Part shown: in pieces, positions 46,808-55,595 of the stretch
How positions within the stretch are numbered: position 1 is the first letter of the stretch
Layout of the letters: each line of letters opens with the position of its first letter
Source: Pseudomonadota bacterium
Lineage (GTDB): Bacteria > Pseudomonadota > Alphaproteobacteria > GCA-2746255
NCBI GenBank assembly: GCA_040752895.1
Contig: JBFMHN010000004.1
Location: 186,001 to 250,000, forward strand
Reading direction: 5' to 3'
DNA: 64,000 nt
Notes under the pieces: model-generated
Told to the model about the DNA's origin: nothing
Seen by the model: only the letters and a program-made list of their open reading frames with translations
The model's database searches: none
Translations under genes and position numbers: made by a program

Positions 46808-47121
46808 TCTGATCCCCCAAGGCGGGCCGATTCCCCAAGACGGACAAAGCTGGGGGGAAGTTCCTGGGCCGTGCCGATATGTTCCACCGCCACGGGGCGA
46901 AGATCGAGAAGGCGCTCGCTCAAACTCTGGATGCGTTCCGGGCGGCTTAGGTAGGCCCATTCCGCCTGGAGCACGTGAATCTCTTCCTGGCGTGCGAGGA
47001 TTATTCGGTTGAGGGACGCGAGCTCGGCCTCCAGTGTCTGCACTTCGTACTTCGCGAGGAAAAGGCCGAAGCAGACGCTGGCGGCGATCGGGAGCCAGAG
47101 GAAAGTAAGGCCGCGTTTCAT
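46804..47121 (-). CDS. ftsL: Cell division protein FtsL
   Basis: A 105-residue bitopic protein: short N-terminus, one helix (LTFLWLPIAASVCFGLFLA) and a periplasmic leucine-zipper coiled coil (YEVQTLEAELASLNRIILARQEEIHVLQAEW) ending in the family-typical AYLSRPERIQSLSERLL. It forms the FtsQLB complex. Sequence divergence is high in this family; position between rsmH and ftsI and the coiled coil make the call. ATG 47121 overlaps rsmH by four bases. Confidence 0.9.
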   Translation of the reverse strand: MKRGLTFLWLPIAASVCFGLFLAKYEVQTLEAELASLNRIILARQEEIHVLQAEWAYLSRPERIQSLSERLLDLRPVAVEHIGTAQELPPSFVRLGESARLGGSE

Positions 47122-48104
47122 GCGGGCATCTCCCACGGCGGGGCGGCCGTGCGTTCCGCTGCCCGCAGGCGCGCCGACCGCGCGCGCGGATTGGCGGCGA
47201 GCTCGGCCGCCGTCGGACGGATTGCCCGCCGGCTGAGCAGGCGAAAGCTTGGCGCTTGTGCCGTCTCGTGCCGAACGGGAAGGTGGCGGGAAGGGTGCCT
47301 GCCTTCCTCGCTTCGCAAGCGGAAGAAGGTTTTCACGGGGCGGTCTTCCAGCGAGTGAAAGGCGACGACGGCTATGCGCGCGGCCGGCTTCAGCAGGACC
47401 TCCGCCGCGCGAAGCCCGCGTTCGATCTCGCCCAACTCGTCGTTCACATAGATGCGGAGCGCCTGAAAGGTGCGTGTCGCCGGGTTGGTCCCATTCGGGG
47501 TCGGTTTCACGACGCTGGCGACAAGCTCGGCCAATTCGCGCGTCCGGGTGATGGGCTGGCGCACCCGCGCCTCGACGATGCGGCGGGCGATCCGGCGCGC
47601 TTTTCGTTCCTCGCCGTATTTCAGGAGGATGGCGACGAGTGTCTGTTCGTCCTCCTGGTTTACGACGTCGGCGGCGGAACGGCCCGCCTTCTCCATCCGC
47701 ATGTCAAGCGGGCCATCCTCGCGAAAGGAAAAGCCGCGATCGGGTTGGTCGAGTTGCATCGAGGAAACGCCGAGGTCGAGCGCGATTCCGTCCACCCGGG
47801 TGACGCCTTTCTCCCGGAGAAGGGCTGCCATCTCTCCGAAGCGGCCCTGAAGAAGGTGCAAGCGCCGGCCGAAGGATTGGGCCAGCACGGCGCCGCTGGC
47901 GATCGCTTCCGGGTCGCGGTCAATTCCCCATACCGTGCAATTGGCCGTTTCCAGCAGTGCCTTCGCATAGCCGCCGCCGCCGAAGGTGCCGTCGATATAG
48001 GTTGCCCCATCCACCGGAGCGAGGGCGTCGAGCGTTTCGTCTAGAAGGACGGGTCGATGGCCCCCGCGCGCCTGCTTTTCTTGTGGCCGCGTCCGGGAAG
48101 GCAT
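47118..48104 (-). CDS. rsmH: 16S rRNA (cytosine1402-N4)-methyltransferase
   Basis: A 328-residue SAM-dependent enzyme. Motifs: GGHRPVLLDETLDAL, YIDGTFGGGGYAKALLE (SAM loop), GIDRDPEAIASG, LDLGVSSMQLDQPDRGFSFREDGPLDMRM, NPATRTFQALRIYVNDELGEIERGL and VVAFHSLEDRPVK. It fine-tunes the ribosomal P site. It follows mraZ by one base and overlaps ftsL. Confidence 0.97.
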   Translation of the reverse strand: MPSRTRPQEKQARGGHRPVLLDETLDALAPVDGATYIDGTFGGGGYAKALLETANCTVWGIDRDPEAIASGAVLAQSFGRRLHLLQGRFGEMAALLREKGVTRVDGIALDLGVSSMQLDQPDRGFSFREDGPLDMRMEKAGRSAADVVNQEDEQTLVAILLKYGEERKARRIARRIVEARVRQPITRTRELAELVASVVKPTPNGTNPATRTFQALRIYVNDELGEIERGLRAAEVLLKPAARIAVVAFHSLEDRPVKTFFRLRSEEGRHPSRHLPVRHETAQAPSFRLLSRRAIRPTAAELAANPRARSARLRAAERTAAPPWEMPA

Positions 48105-48105
48105 G

Positions 48106-48576
48106 TCAGTCGCCTCCCGGTGCGTCGGTGGGGCCCAAGCGAAGTGTCATGCCGCGGTCGAGGGCGCGCTTGCGCGCTTGCGCTTGATGGGCTTGGAAGG
48201 CTTGCGGCTCCCAAATCTGAAACGTCGTCCCCCGCCCGACGAAGGCGGCCTCCCCGCCGATCTTCGCATGCTCCGCCAATTCCTTGGACAGCAGGATGCG
48301 GCCTTCGCCATCGAAGGGAAGAGGCCGCGAATCGGCGAAGATCGTCGCAGCGAGATCGTCCTGGATGTCGGAGAAGAGGTCGAGAGCGTCGAGCCCGGCG
48401 CTCAGGCGTTCCATGCGGTCGATCGAGAACGCCTCAATCGCCGGCACCCGGTAGGAACGAAAAGCGACGATGCCGTGAAAATTCCGCCCGCCGACCGCGG
48501 CCCGAAAGGATGCCGGCACCGACACGCGGCCTTTTTTGTCGACCTTGTTCGTATATGTCGAAAGAAACAATGCCAT
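48106..48576 (-). CDS. mraZ: Transcriptional regulator MraZ
   Basis: A 156-residue AbrB-like (SpoVT) DNA-binding protein with two tandem swapped-hairpin domains: LSTYTNKVDKKGRVSVPASFRAAV and FDGEGRILLSKELAEHAKI, each with the DxKGR-type motif. In E. coli MraZ represses its own promoter and the division cluster through TGGGN direct repeats; matching repeats lie upstream here. First gene of the minus-strand cluster. Confidence 0.95.
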   Translation of the reverse strand: MALFLSTYTNKVDKKGRVSVPASFRAAVGGRNFHGIVAFRSYRVPAIEAFSIDRMERLSAGLDALDLFSDIQDDLAATIFADSRPLPFDGEGRILLSKELAEHAKIGGEAAFVGRGTTFQIWEPQAFQAHQAQARKRALDRGMTLRLGPTDAPGGD

Positions 48577-48670
48577 GCCGGCCCCCCGTTCGCCGGTTCC
48601 CCTGGGCTGGTCGGCGCCCCTGGGCGGCGGGGAAATCCGGCACGGCCCGAATCGGGCATGGGCGCCCGAT

Positions 48671-48711
48671 ATGGGAAATTATGGGATAACATGGGTCTAC
48701 ATGGGTGTCAA
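48671..48711 (-). promoter_or_regulatory. MraZ-box repeats overlapping the mra promoter
   Basis: Four plus-strand ATGGG repeats start at 48671, 48681, 48691 and 48701, exactly one every ten bases; a fifth ATGGG at 48658 is out of register. This matches the TGGGN-N5 direct-repeat site described for MraZ. On the minus strand the same DNA contains -35 TTGACA (48706-48711) and, 17 bases on, an extended -10 TG-T-TATCCC (48683-48688), so MraZ would cover the polymerase site. Relative to the gene the repeats read on the non-coding strand. Confidence 0.75.
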
Positions 48712-48905
48712 CGATATGGCGCAGTAAGACCTTCGTTCAAAAGGAAAAATCAAGATCACGCGGAAGTAGAGCGAAGTCGCTGTCAAAAGATTTGGACGGC
48801 GCTCTAGTTATGAGTACTGGATGAATGAAAAAACCGCCCGATTTTTAGAACATAAAGTGAACAAACTTTGTTTTCTGGCGAAGAAAGAAAAAGAAAAAGA
48901 AAAAA

Positions 48906-49280
<375 letters not shown>

Positions 49281-49285
49281 CTCTC

Positions 49286-49314
49286 TAGCTAGGCGCAAGG
49301 GCAGGGTCGGTCAA
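49286..49314 (-). promoter_or_regulatory. Sigma-70-type promoter of rnpB
   Basis: On the minus strand TTGACC (49309-49314) and TAGCTA (49286-49291) are 17 bases apart, placing the start near 49280, exactly at the predicted 5' end of P1. The -35 box overlaps the stop codon of the upstream amidase gene. Confidence 0.75.
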
Positions 49315-50018
49315 GGCTTCGCTTCCAGAAGGGCATAGAGGCGGGCGCAGGTTTCAGGATCGGCGACGCCGTCCACGCGGGTAGGGCGAAAGTGGCGCTG
49401 GAAAGCCAGGATCACGGCCTTTGTCTCCGGGTCCGCCCGCCCGGAAAGCGGGACGTCATAGCCGAAGCGGCGCAAAAGCCGTTGAATTTCGTCCATGGCA
49501 AGAGGGGGGGGCGTCTCCAAAGCCTCCGGCCAGCGCCCGATCCCGGCTCGCGCCAGTCGCGCCCAATCGAAGCGCTCGCCCGGGTCCTGCTTGCGGCCGG
49601 GTGCTATGTCGGAATGGCCGAGCACGCGTTCGGACGGGATCGGATGGCGGGCGAGGACGGCCTTCGCCAGCGCCTCGAGGGCCGCCATCTGGACTTCTGG
49701 GAAGGGGCGGTAGCCGAATTCGTGACCGGGGTTGACGAGTTCGATCCCGATCGAACGGTCGTTCAGGTTCCGCGCGCTCTGCCAGCAGGCTTCGCCCGCG
49801 TGCCAGGCCCGACGGTCTTCCGGCACCAGGGCGTAAGTGGCGCCGTCCTCATCGATCACGTAATGGGCGCTCACCTTGGCTTGCGGGGCGCAAAGCCGAT
49901 CGAGCGCCTCTTGCGCCGTCTTCATGCCGGTGTAGTGGAAGATAAGGGTATCGATTGCGATCCCTTCCGGTCTCGGTTCGTGATTGGGCGACGGACACGG
50001 GCGGATCGCGATCGGCAT
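49311..50018 (-). CDS. ampD: N-acetylmuramoyl-L-alanine amidase (AmpD-type) with peptidoglycan-binding domain
   Basis: A 235-residue amidase_2 protein. Zinc ligands: His in LIFHYTGMK, His in GHSDIAPGRKQDPG, with the acidic partner in the same loop; substrate region NDRSIGIELVNPG. Residues about 165-235 form a PG_binding_1 domain (EIQRLLRRFGYDVPLSGRADPETKAVILAFQRHF). There is no signal peptide from ATG 50018, so it is probably cytoplasmic and recycles anhydro-muropeptides, as AmpD does; AmiD-like use cannot be excluded because AmpD usually lacks the PG-binding domain. Confidence 0.85.
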   Translation of the reverse strand: MPIAIRPCPSPNHEPRPEGIAIDTLIFHYTGMKTAQEALDRLCAPQAKVSAHYVIDEDGATYALVPEDRRAWHAGEACWQSARNLNDRSIGIELVNPGHEFGYRPFPEVQMAALEALAKAVLARHPIPSERVLGHSDIAPGRKQDPGERFDWARLARAGIGRWPEALETPPPLAMDEIQRLLRRFGYDVPLSGRADPETKAVILAFQRHFRPTRVDGVADPETCARLYALLEAKP

Positions 50019-50019
50019 G

Positions 50020-50886
50020 CTAAACCCCGGCCTCGACAACGTCTGGACGACGCAGAACGATAATAGCGACCCCGGCAAGCGTGGCAATCCCGCCCACGAT
50101 CGTCCGCAGGCTTAAGGTTTCGTCCAACACGAGCACACCCGCCACGACGCCGAAGACCGGCATGAGCAGCGTAAAGGGCATCACCTGGTTGACCGGGTAG
50201 AGACTTATCAGGCGGTACCACAAGGCGAAGGTGCCGACGGTAACGACCCCAGCCAGGAAGAAAAGCGCCACCCACGCCCGCCAGTCGGCCGCCTGGACGG
50301 CCGCCATCTGGCCGGACTCCAGGAAGAAGGAGACGAGAAAAATCTGCGGAGTCATGAAGACGGCAATCCAGCCGTTGATCATGCTGCCGTCCATCAGCTT
50401 GAAATGCCGGATCTGCACGTTGCCGGCCGCCCAGAAGAAGATTCCGGTCAGGATAAGCAGCATGGGAAGAATTTCCGCTCGCATGTCGGGCTCGCCGATA
50501 ATCAGCAGGATGCCGAAGAAGGCAATGACAAGACCCAAAATGCGCCGCCAACCGATCCGTTCGCCCAGAAACACGACGGCCAGCAGGACGGCGAAGGGGG
50601 CTTGCATCATGACGAGGATAATCGCCAGCGACGCGTCGACGTTTTGCAGGCCGACGAAGACCAGAGAATAATGCAGCGTGCCTATCCCAACCGACAGCAG
50701 CAGCAATTGACGAATATGTCCGCGGGGGATGTGCAGAAAGGGCAACAGGAACAGCGCGACGAGGGTGGAGCGCAGACCCGTGAAGAAGATGGGCGGGATT
50801 TGATTGACGCCGATCTTGCCGGCGACGAAGGCGAAACCCCAAACCGTCATGATGACAAGCGCAAGTATGAAATGCGCGGGTTTCAT
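50020..50886 (-). CDS. EamA/DMT-superfamily transporter
   Basis: A 288-residue inner-membrane protein with ten helices in two EamA repeats (first: FILALVIMTVWGFAFVAGKIGVNQIPPIFFTGLR; second: TVGTFALWYRLISLYPVNQVMPFTLLMPVFGVVAGVLVLDE). Such proteins export amino acids or other metabolites; the substrate is not deducible. It is separated by two bases from the DjlA-like gene upstream and one from the amidase downstream, so the three are likely one operon. Confidence 0.85.
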   Translation of the reverse strand: MKPAHFILALVIMTVWGFAFVAGKIGVNQIPPIFFTGLRSTLVALFLLPFLHIPRGHIRQLLLLSVGIGTLHYSLVFVGLQNVDASLAIILVMMQAPFAVLLAVVFLGERIGWRRILGLVIAFFGILLIIGEPDMRAEILPMLLILTGIFFWAAGNVQIRHFKLMDGSMINGWIAVFMTPQIFLVSFFLESGQMAAVQAADWRAWVALFFLAGVVTVGTFALWYRLISLYPVNQVMPFTLLMPVFGVVAGVLVLDETLSLRTIVGGIATLAGVAIIVLRRPDVVEAGV

Positions 50887-50888
50887 GC

Positions 50889-51641
50889 TTACGCCTGCCC
50901 GCGCCGTTTCTGGATCGCTGCGTAGGCGTCGTTGATGCGGGCCATTTTTTCATTCGCCACCGCGATGAATTCCGGCGGCATGCCTTGGGCGATCAGGCGG
51001 TCGGGGTGGTTCTCGCGGATGAGGCGGCGGTAGGCCTTCTTCAAGTCCTCGTTCGAGATATCGGCAGGGACGCCAAGAATTTCGTAAGGATCGCCTGTGG
51101 TGTCGTCGAGATGGCCGGCGGCGATCCGTTCGAAGGCGCTGCCTGCGAACCCGAAAATCTGCGCCACCTTTTTCAGATAGGCGATCTCTTCCGGGCTTAC
51201 CCGGCCGTCGGCACGCGCGATATGGAAAAGGCCGTCGAGCAAATCCTCAAGCACGACCCGGTTGTGCGCAAAAAGAACGGCGATCTGATGGGCATAGGGT
51301 TCGAACCCGGCCGTTTCTTCCCGCGCCTGGTTGAAGAGTTTCCCGATATCCACCTCCGCTTCCTTCGGGACAGGAAAGATTTGACGGAAGGCGTGTATCT
51401 CGTCCTTCGTGACAACACCGTCCGCCTTTGCCATCTTCGCGGCCAGCACGACAACGGCAGTGGTGAAGGCGGCCTGGCGGGCGGCGATCGTATCCGTGAA
51501 ACCCCGGCGGTAAGGTCCGCCGTGGCCATCCGCCTTCGAGCGGTCATAGGCGTGGCCGGCGATCGTGCCGAGGATGGCACCCAGCGGGCCGCCGAGGGCG
51601 AAACCGGCGGCTCCCCCGATCAATTTTCCCCAGATTCCCAT
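50889..51641 (-). CDS. djlA: DjlA/TerB-type co-chaperone with J domain
   Basis: A 250-residue protein: a glycine-rich N-terminal membrane segment (LIGGAAGFALGGPLGAILGTIAGHAYD), a TerB-like helical domain (residues 55-165; MAKADGVVTKDEIHAFRQIF and ARADGRVSPEEIAYL repeats) and a C-terminal J domain (DPYEILGVPADISNEDLKKAYRRLIRENHPDRL) with the HPD tripeptide that stimulates DnaK. Architecture equals DjlA. ATG 51641 is chosen because it starts the glycine-rich segment; the open frame extends to 52007 without support. Confidence 0.88.
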   Translation of the reverse strand: MGIWGKLIGGAAGFALGGPLGAILGTIAGHAYDRSKADGHGGPYRRGFTDTIAARQAAFTTAVVVLAAKMAKADGVVTKDEIHAFRQIFPVPKEAEVDIGKLFNQAREETAGFEPYAHQIAVLFAHNRVVLEDLLDGLFHIARADGRVSPEEIAYLKKVAQIFGFAGSAFERIAAGHLDDTTGDPYEILGVPADISNEDLKKAYRRLIRENHPDRLIAQGMPPEFIAVANEKMARINDAYAAIQKRRGQA

Positions 51642-51861
51642 GGCGGCTTTCTTGAAAAAATCGTGGCGGCGAACATAGACCGGATTGTTCACCCGCACCA
51701 GTGCAAGCAAGACGGCCAGGCCGCCGGCTTGCGCGTCGTCGCGTCCGTAACATTTTTCCCGGATGGGTGGAAAGGGCCCTTCGGCGGCGGCTTCGGAAAG
51801 AAAGCTTAAGGTAACCTCTTGGTATCGGGTAGGCTTGCGTGGAGGGGGGAGGAGCGCACCC

Positions 51862-53025
51862 ATGTTTGGTCGGCAGATCACGCTTTTTCGCTTGCTTGGC
51901 TTCCGGGTCGGCATCGACTGGAGCTGGCTTGTTCTCGCCATTCTCATCACCTGGACGCTGGCGGTGGGATTCTTTCCCACCCTCTTTCCAGATCTCGAGG
52001 CGACCACCTATTGGTCGATGGGAATCGTCGGCGCGCTCGGTCTTTTCTTTTCGATCGTCTTTCACGAGCTTTCTCACTCGCTGGTGTCGCGTCGCTTCGA
52101 CATGCCCATCCGCGGGATCACGCTTTTCATCTTCGGGGGTGTGGCCGAAATGGAAGGCGAACCAACAAGCCCGAAAGCGGAATTCCTGATGGCGATCGCA
52201 GGTCCGATCGCGAGCATGGTTCTCTCTGGTGGTTTCTTATTGGTGGGCTTGCTGGGCGATCGCATTGGCTGGCCGGTCGCCGTCGTCGGGGTGCTGTCTT
52301 ATCTGTACTGGGTCAACGGCCTTCTCGCGCTTTTCAATCTGGTGCCCGCCTTTCCCCTGGATGGAGGGCGGGTTCTGCGCGCCGCGCTTTGGGGCTGGAA
52401 AAAGGATTACCGCTGGGCAACCAAGATCGCGTCGAACACCGGTAGTTTTTTCGGCCTCCTTCTGATCGCCCTCGGCATCGTAAGTTTCGTGACCGGCAAT
52501 TTCGTGGGCGGGTTCTGGTGGTTTCTGCTTGGACTTTTCGTCCGCTTTGCGGCGAGTTCCTCTTATCACCAGGTCATCGTTCGGGAATCCTTAAGCGGCG
52601 TTCCGATCTCGGCCGTCATGACGTCGAATCCAATCGTCGTTCCGCCGTCGCTGACGGTGGCGGAGCTCGTCGAGGAGTATTTTTATCGCTACCATCACAA
52701 GATGTTTCCGGTGATGGAGAACGGCCGCTTCATGGGTGTGGTCAACCTGCGTAACGTGCAGGGATTGCCGCGCGCGTCTTGGGCGACGGCGCGGACCGCC
52801 GAAGTCCTGGAACCCCCTTCGGAAAAGACGGTTGTTTCTCTGCGGCTCGACGCGATGACGGTTCTTTCCTGGATGCAGAAGACGGGAAACGGCCGGCTTT
52901 GCGTCACCGACGGCGACCGTTTGGCCGGCGTCGTTACGCGCAAGGACGTGTTGGATCTGCTTGCGCTCAGGCTTGCCCTGGAGGAGGAAACGCACGGCCC
53001 GGCCCCCGGCTGGGGCCGGTCTTGA
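51862..53025 (+). CDS. Site-2-protease-family (M50) membrane metalloprotease with CBS domains
   Basis: A 387-residue rhomboid-unrelated intramembrane protease: zinc site HELSH in a helix at residues about 66-70 and the second motif FPLDGGRVL near residue 170, within five or six membrane helices. The C-terminal half holds two CBS domains (ISAVMTSNPIVVPPSLTVAEL; RTAEVLEPPSEKTVVSLRLDA), which may sense adenylates. Family members cleave membrane-bound regulators; the target is unknown. GGAGG stands just before ATG 51862. A possible small RNA gene follows. Confidence 0.9.
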   Translation: MFGRQITLFRLLGFRVGIDWSWLVLAILITWTLAVGFFPTLFPDLEATTYWSMGIVGALGLFFSIVFHELSHSLVSRRFDMPIRGITLFIFGGVAEMEGEPTSPKAEFLMAIAGPIASMVLSGGFLLVGLLGDRIGWPVAVVGVLSYLYWVNGLLALFNLVPAFPLDGGRVLRAALWGWKKDYRWATKIASNTGSFFGLLLIALGIVSFVTGNFVGGFWWFLLGLFVRFAASSSYHQVIVRESLSGVPISAVMTSNPIVVPPSLTVAELVEEYFYRYHHKMFPVMENGRFMGVVNLRNVQGLPRASWATARTAEVLEPPSEKTVVSLRLDAMTVLSWMQKTGNGRLCVTDGDRLAGVVTRKDVLDLLALRLALEEETHGPAPGWGRS

Positions 53026-53058
53026 GGCCGAAACCACCGGTAAATTCGTAGCAACTGT

Positions 53059-53087
53059 TTGATACGAAACAATTTTTAACATTACAA
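53059..53087 (+). promoter_or_regulatory. Candidate sigma-70 promoter of a small RNA
   Basis: TTGATA (53059-53064) and TTACAA (53082-53087) are separated by 17 bases inside a 55-base AT-rich patch between GC-rich sequences. The start point would be near 53095, about 190 bases before a strong terminator and with no good coding frame between. Confidence 0.5.
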
Positions 53088-53094
53088 AGAATTC

Positions 53095-53325
53095 ATCTTC
53101 CAGCCATCCCCCTGCAAGGTGGGGAGATATAAAAACTACGCTGAAGAACAGGTCCTCTACATCGAAGCGGTCCCTAAGCGCTTTCGATGGCAAGCCCCCT
53201 GCGGATGCAACAGCGCCTGCGGAGGTTCCGGGCCCTAAGCTTCGGCTCCCTTTGACCGGCCGTGGGGTCGACAGAAGGCTCGGATGGGCGGCCCGTGAAC
53301 TCCCTCACGGGCCGCCCTCGTTTTT
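53095..53325 (+). ncRNA. Putative structured small RNA, family not recognised
   Basis: A promoter-like element, about 230 nt without a convincing frame, and a strong terminator define a candidate RNA gene. A clean internal hairpin pairs CATCGAAGCG (53160-53169) with CGCTTTCGATG (53179-53189), one bulged base, nine-base loop. The motif CCCTAAGC occurs in this loop region (53173-53180) and again at 53233-53240, and CCTGCGGA occurs twice near 53198-53223. It could be 6S RNA or a trans-acting sRNA, but I could not match a known consensus. A 22-codon frame from ATG 53187 is the only coding alternative. Confidence 0.4.
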
Positions 53326-53326
53326 C
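53286..53326 (+). terminator. Strong Rho-independent terminator
   Basis: GGGCGGCCCGTGA (53286-53298) pairs perfectly with TCACGGGCCGCCC (53305-53317) around a six-base loop, followed by TCGTTTTTCTTT. It points along the plus strand, ending the putative small RNA and/or the M50 protease message, and insulates the converging histidine kinase gene. Confidence 0.92.
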
Positions 53327-53333
53327 TTTGGCT

Positions 53334-54785
53334 TTATTCGGCGGCTTCGCGAGCCGACTCGTCTTGCGCGGCGCGGCGGAAGGCGAGCGTGATGCGCAGG
53401 CCCGGCGCCTCACCCCCCGGCTCGCTATCGCCAAGTTCGCTATCGCAAAGCTCCAAGGTCGCCCGATGCAGTTTCGCCACCGCCGCAACGAGGCTTAAGC
53501 CCAAGCCGGTGCCGGGCGTGTCCGCGTCTTTCTCCAGCCGGACGAAACGCTGCAGCACGCGCTCGCGGTCCGCCGTCGGAATGCCGGGGCCGTTGTCTTC
53601 GATGATAAAAAGAACGCGTTCTTCGTTCGCCGTCACCTGGAGGCGGATTCGCCCGCCCCGAGGGGTATATTTGATGGTGTTGTCGAAAAGGTTGGTCAGC
53701 GCCTGGGCGAGGGTCTGGCGGTTTGCCAGCACGGGCGCGGTGGGGGCGAGCGTCGCTTCGAAGCGAAGGTCGCGCTCGTGCGCCACCGGCTCGTAAAGCT
53801 CAAGCAGCTCGGCGGCCAGTTCCGTTAAATCCAGCGGCCTCATCTCGAAGCGCAGACCGCCAGCCTCGGCGCGCGCGATGTTGATCAGCGCATCGAACGT
53901 CGAACGGATGTGGTCCGTTTCGTTGATCGCCTGCCGCAAGGTTGAACGGTAAGTTTCCATATCCGGCTTTCCGCGCAGCGTCATCTCGATCCGGTTTTTC
54001 AGGCGCGTCAGCGGCGCGCCCAGGTCGTGGGCCACGCTGTCGGTGACCGCCCGCATGCCAACGAGCAGGCGCTCGATCTGGTCCAGCATTTCGTTGAAAT
54101 TTTCCGAAACCCGGTCGAACTCGTCACCCGTGCCGCGCACCTTCACGCGTTGGGTAAGGTCGCCGTCAATGATCTGCCGGCTGGTTCGGGCGATGGCGTC
54201 CACCCGGCGCAGCATTTGGCGGCTTAGGAGCAATCCTCCGAAAAAGGCGAGCAGCACCGTGATGACGATCGACCAGGCCAGCGCAGCCCGGATCACTTCG
54301 CGGAAGCGTTCGCGTTCCTCGACGTCGCGGCCGATCAGCATGTGGTAGCCGCCCGGCAGGTCTATGACGCGCGCCCGCATCTGGCGGGATATCTTTTCCT
54401 CGCCCTGGCTGTGGCTGATGTCAAAATGAATCCAGATGCTATCCTCTTTGGCGATCAGCGGCGAATCGTCCGCATCGGCGGGCCAGGCGCTTAGGTTTCC
54501 GGTGAGGGGGTCGTAGCGTCGATTGACGAGCAGATAGATGGCGCCTGGCTCCTTCAGGTTCACGGAGCGGTGCTGGATAACGGCGGCAAGCCCTTGCAGG
54601 CCGAAGAGGCTGTATTGTTCGACGAGACCCTTCGTTTCAGCTTCGATGATCCGGTTCGTCTCGCGGTCGATCAACTCGACCGTCGTGTAGTAGATAAACC
54701 CCAGCAGGACGACGGCGGAAATACCGAAGAAGGCCATGTAAAGAACGGCCATTCGGAAGGTCGAGGTGCGGAAAAGCCTAGTCAT
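53334..54785 (-). CDS. HAMP-containing sensor histidine kinase (EnvZ/QseC-like class)
   Basis: A 483-residue inner-membrane kinase: helix 1 (residues 12-34), a periplasmic sensor of about 130 residues, helix 2 (169-189), HAMP (190-240), HisKA with phosphoacceptor H253 in VAHDLGAPLTRLK, and HATPase with NLFDNTIKY, IIEDNGPGIP and GTGLGLSLV. Its start overlaps the response regulator stop by eight bases (ATG 54785), so the two are translationally coupled. The stimulus is unknown; no regulated target can be named from position alone. Confidence 0.9.
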   Translation of the reverse strand: MTRLFRTSTFRMAVLYMAFFGISAVVLLGFIYYTTVELIDRETNRIIEAETKGLVEQYSLFGLQGLAAVIQHRSVNLKEPGAIYLLVNRRYDPLTGNLSAWPADADDSPLIAKEDSIWIHFDISHSQGEEKISRQMRARVIDLPGGYHMLIGRDVEERERFREVIRAALAWSIVITVLLAFFGGLLLSRQMLRRVDAIARTSRQIIDGDLTQRVKVRGTGDEFDRVSENFNEMLDQIERLLVGMRAVTDSVAHDLGAPLTRLKNRIEMTLRGKPDMETYRSTLRQAINETDHIRSTFDALINIARAEAGGLRFEMRPLDLTELAAELLELYEPVAHERDLRFEATLAPTAPVLANRQTLAQALTNLFDNTIKYTPRGGRIRLQVTANEERVLFIIEDNGPGIPTADRERVLQRFVRLEKDADTPGTGLGLSLVAAVAKLHRATLELCDSELGDSEPGGEAPGLRITLAFRRAAQDESAREAAE

Positions 54786-55455
54786 CTGCACGTAGCGAAT
54801 ACCCCGCGCCGCGGATCGTATGGATCAGCGGCTTGTCAAAGCCCTTGTCGATTTTCTGGCGCAGCCGGCTTACCTGTGCGTCGATCACGTTTGTCTGGGG
54901 ATCGAAGTGGTAGTCCCACACGCCTTCCAGCAGCATCGTCCGGGTGACGACCTGGCCGGCATGCCGCATCAAATATTCGAGCAACCGAAATTCCCGCGGC
55001 TTCAACTCGATCGTTCGGTCGGCCCGCTTCACGGTGCGGGTGATGAGATCCATTTCGAGGTCGCCGACGCTGAGGCGGCTTTGCTCGGCCCCCGGCTTCT
55101 CCCGCCGCAGTAACGCTTCGATTCGTGCGAGCAGTTCGGAAAAGGCATAGGGCTTGGAAAGGTAGTCGTCGGCGCCCGCCTTGAGGCCGGTCACGCGATC
55201 GTCCACCTGGCCGAGGGCGCTTAGGAGCAGGACACGGCTTTTCACGCCCTGTTCGCGCAGAAGCTTCACGATCGAGATGCCATCCGTGTTGGGAAGCATC
55301 CGGTCGACGATAAGCAGATCGAAATCTCCGGTCGCGGCCAGGAAAAGCCCCTCCCGGCCATCGGCGGCGTGGTCGACCGTATAGCCGTGCTCTTTCAGGC
55401 CCTTCATGAGATAGGCCGCCATCTCGCGGTCGTCTTCGATGATCAGAATATGCAT
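54778..55455 (-). CDS. OmpR/PhoB-family response regulator
   Basis: A 225-residue two-domain regulator. Receiver: acidic pair in IIEDD, phosphoacceptor D51 in LLIVDRMLPNTDG, conserved Lys in LSKPYAFSELLARIEALLRR. C-terminal winged helix: KPREFRLLEYLMRHAGQVVTRTMLLEGVWDYHFDPQTNVIDAQVSRLRQKID. ATG 55455 starts the canonical receiver; the frame upstream to 55692 is unsupported. A perfect TATAAT sits 40 bases upstream. Partner kinase overlaps its 3' end. Confidence 0.93.
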   Translation of the reverse strand: MHILIIEDDREMAAYLMKGLKEHGYTVDHAADGREGLFLAATGDFDLLIVDRMLPNTDGISIVKLLREQGVKSRVLLLSALGQVDDRVTGLKAGADDYLSKPYAFSELLARIEALLRREKPGAEQSRLSVGDLEMDLITRTVKRADRTIELKPREFRLLEYLMRHAGQVVTRTMLLEGVWDYHFDPQTNVIDAQVSRLRQKIDKGFDKPLIHTIRGAGYSLRADD

Positions 55456-55494
55456 CGGCCCTACTTTCGGCAGCGCGCGTTCTCCGGCCGCTGG

Positions 55495-55500
55495 ATTATA
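55495..55500 (-). promoter_or_regulatory. -10 box (TATAAT) of the two-component operon
   Basis: On the minus strand a perfect TATAAT lies 40 bases before the regulator ATG in GC-rich surroundings. The -35 region is poor (CTGCCT/TGCCTT at 17-18 bases), suggesting an activated promoter. It separates this operon from tupA, which ends 95 bases upstream on the same strand. Confidence 0.5.
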
Positions 55501-55595
55501 GAGGGTCGGGGGCGAGAAAGGCAGTCGGCTGGAAGCGCCTTCATAAAGGGGTTCCCGCTCCCTCCGGCGCGTCTTTCTGGCAAGCCATGGGGCGT

